Under the pieces are notes generated by a model. That model was not told the DNA's origin, did no database searches, and saw only the letters and a list, made by a program, of their open reading frames with translations. Positions 60,768 through 64,000 of a stretch of DNA of 64,000 nt are shown one piece after another (position 1 is the stretch's first letter; each line of letters opens with the position of its first letter). The translations under genes and the position numbers were made by a program. Where the stretch lies: contig NZ_CP012159.1 of assembly GCF_001189295.1 (NCBI RefSeq), positions 2,556,001 through 2,620,000 on the forward strand, written 5' to 3'. This stretch comes from Chondromyces crocatus (lineage in GTDB: Bacteria > Myxococcota_A > Polyangia > Polyangiales > Polyangiaceae).

Positions 60768-61967
60768 CTAGCGCAGCCAGCGCGAGAACCACCCCGTGGA
60801 GCGCGACGCGTCCGTATTGTCGGGCATCGACTCGGGGCCTTCCAGCTCGTCCGCCAGACCACCCAGCTCCAGAGGCTCGTCGATCGAAGGGCTCTGGCTG
60901 CCGTGCGGCTCACCGAAGACGCTCAGGTTCAGGCTGATGACACCCGGGTCGATCCCCTCGCCGTCGCTCTCTTCCTTCGCCAGCGATTTGAACTCGAGCA
61001 GCGTCAGATCGATCATCTCGGCGATCTTCTGCGTCGGATCGATGTGGTGCGCTGGCGTTCCCATGGCGCTGCGCACGAGCCCGGCGACATCGTCCTCGTT
61101 GACGGGACGACCCATCCCGTAGAGCAAGCGAACGAGATCCCGCCCCAGCTCGCGCGCCGTACCGTAGCGCTGAGTAGGGTCCTTCGCGAGCGCCTTGCCG
61201 AGAAGCTGATCCAGCTCCGGGGGCACCTCCGGGTTGATCTTCGACAGGGGCGGTATCACGGCATCTCGCACCAGCCGCACGGTCGCGAAGTCGGTGTCGC
61301 CCTGGAACAGGCGGCGCCCCGCGAGCAGCTCCCACAGCATGATGCCGACGGCGAAAATATCGACCCGATGATCGACGCCCGACTCCAGCACCGTCTCAGG
61401 CGCGAGGTAGCCGAACTTCCCCTTGATGATGCCCGGGTCGCTCCGCGCGAGCTGGCTGGTCGCCTTGGCCAGCCCGAAATCCACGATTTTCACCTCACCA
61501 TGCTTGGTGATCAGGATGTTCGCCGGCGTGATGTCACGGTGGACGATCTGGAGCGGCGTGCCATCCGGCGTGGAGACCTCATGCGCGTAAGCCAGCCCCT
61601 GACAGATCTTTGCGCAAATGAACGTCGCCACTTCGACGGGGATCGTCCGACCGATCTTCTTCCGGTGCTCGTTCACGTTCCGGAGATCGGCCCCGTCGAC
61701 GTACTCCATGACGATGAAGTACGCGCCGTCGCCGACGCCGATGTCGAAGACGGAGACGACGTTCGAGTGCGAGAGCTGAGCCGACAGCCGCGCCTCGTCC
61801 AGGAACATCGCGACGAACTGGTCCTTCTTGCTCAGGTGAGGGAGCACGCGCTTGATCGCGACGCGCTTCTTGAACCCCTCGATCCCTGCGCTCTCGGCCA
61901 CGAACACCTCGGCCATACCGCCCGAGGCAAGTCGCTTGATGACCCGGTATCGTTGCTGCTCCGCCAT
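60768..61967 (-). CDS. Ser/Thr protein kinase (Hanks type), cytosolic
   Basis: About 399 aa. Kinase blocks: the P-loop KRLASGGMAEVFVAES, the VAIK Lys, the catalytic loop IVHRDITPANIL (HRD), the metal site KIVDFGLAK (DFG), and the APE block FGYLAPETVL. No TM segment or extracellular sensor, so soluble. The C-terminal 100 residues are acidic with no domain. Myxobacteria have many such kinases, used in development and signalling. ATG at 61967; upstream residues in the frame lack kinase features. It lies between the monooxygenase and Lon genes on the same strand with gaps that suggest its own promoter. Confidence 0.9.
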   Translation of the reverse strand: MAEQQRYRVIKRLASGGMAEVFVAESAGIEGFKKRVAIKRVLPHLSKKDQFVAMFLDEARLSAQLSHSNVVSVFDIGVGDGAYFIVMEYVDGADLRNVNEHRKKIGRTIPVEVATFICAKICQGLAYAHEVSTPDGTPLQIVHRDITPANILITKHGEVKIVDFGLAKATSQLARSDPGIIKGKFGYLAPETVLESGVDHRVDIFAVGIMLWELLAGRRLFQGDTDFATVRLVRDAVIPPLSKINPEVPPELDQLLGKALAKDPTQRYGTARELGRDLVRLLYGMGRPVNEDDVAGLVRSAMGTPAHHIDPTQKIAEMIDLTLLEFKSLAKEESDGEGIDPGVISLNLSVFGEPHGSQSPSIDEPLELGGLADELEGPESMPDNTDASRSTGWFSRWLR

Positions 61968-62182
61968 CTCGTGCGCCTGCTCTCCTGCGGCACTCCCGCG
62001 CCGCTGCTGCTCGACAGGCACAGTGTAGCGGTTCGGGTGGCGCGGGCGAAAGGCACACGGGCTCTTCTCCCCGGTCCGGCCTGGCATTCTCTGGCATGCC
62101 CGGAGAGTGGCATCGTGTGCTTTGTGATGTGAATGACTCTGTAAAATGGGTCCTCCAACGGACCCGGGGGGAGACCAGCCTC

Positions 62183-64000
<1,818 letters not shown>

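Overview
The window looks like chromosome of a large-genome myxobacterium, probably Polyangiales/Sorangiineae. The evidence is very high GC with strong third-position bias, an exo-type spore-coat/exopolysaccharide cluster in the Myxococcus gene order, many lipoproteins with disulfide-rich or kelch-like parts, a eukaryote-like Ser/Thr kinase, a sigma54 enhancer-binding protein, and low gene density with repeat-rich spacers. Three islands have visibly lower GC (about 12.2-13.7 kb, 18.0-18.8 kb and 23.3-25.9 kb) and look acquired.

Layout. 1-10.2 kb: polysaccharide synthesis and export. A minus-strand run encodes an RsbW-like kinase, a STAS antagonist, a Wzz-like co-polymerase, a BY-kinase-like ATPase, an outer-membrane beta-barrel and the first codons of a secreted protein. 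Next to it are a phosphoglycosyltransferase, a Wzy/WaaL-like membrane protein, an SGNH-like hydrolase and galE. 10.2-13.6 kb: a repeat-rich spacer, a VWA lipoprotein, and a low-GC pair made of a small protein and a trypsin-like protease. 13.7-18.0 kb: a heparinase-like lyase lipoprotein, a GT4 glycosyltransferase and a STAS-like protein. 18.0-21.3 kb: three full copies and one broken copy of an unrecognised 196-aa family behind a coiled-coil gene. 22-23.3 kb: a kelch-like lipoprotein.

23.4-26 kb: a self-contained sigma54 locus. A small glycine-zipper protein is followed by an unusual enhancer-binding protein; upstream lie a -24/-12 promoter and three tandem palindromes at enhancer distance. 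27-35.1 kb: a conflict/stress-type region with a membrane P-loop ATPase plus MscS channel, convergent with a 1,443-residue NACHT NTPase fused at its C-terminus to a calcineurin-like metallophosphoesterase. 35.2-42.3 kb: a cobalamin riboswitch ahead of a tightly packed catabolic operon (two class III aminotransferases, an aldehyde dehydrogenase, a two-subunit CoA-transferase). 42.4-48.6 kb: an octaheme cytochrome c lipoprotein, a crotonase, and a complete P450cam-type ferredoxin/P450/reductase set.

48.9-52.4 kb: UvrD/PcrA helicase coupled to a ROK kinase. 52.5-56 kb: a tandem-fused ATP-grasp ligase coupled to a DmpA-type aminopeptidase. 56.5-64 kb: an NmrA-like protein, two lipoproteins, a DUF2270 membrane protein, an FAD monooxygenase, a Ser/Thr kinase and Lon protease running off the right edge.

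The best candidates for undescribed biology are the NACHT-phosphoesterase, the sigma54 locus, the unknown-family array, the tandem ATP-grasp/DmpA operon and the riboswitch-led operon. All functions are inferred from motifs and context; no database search was possible.
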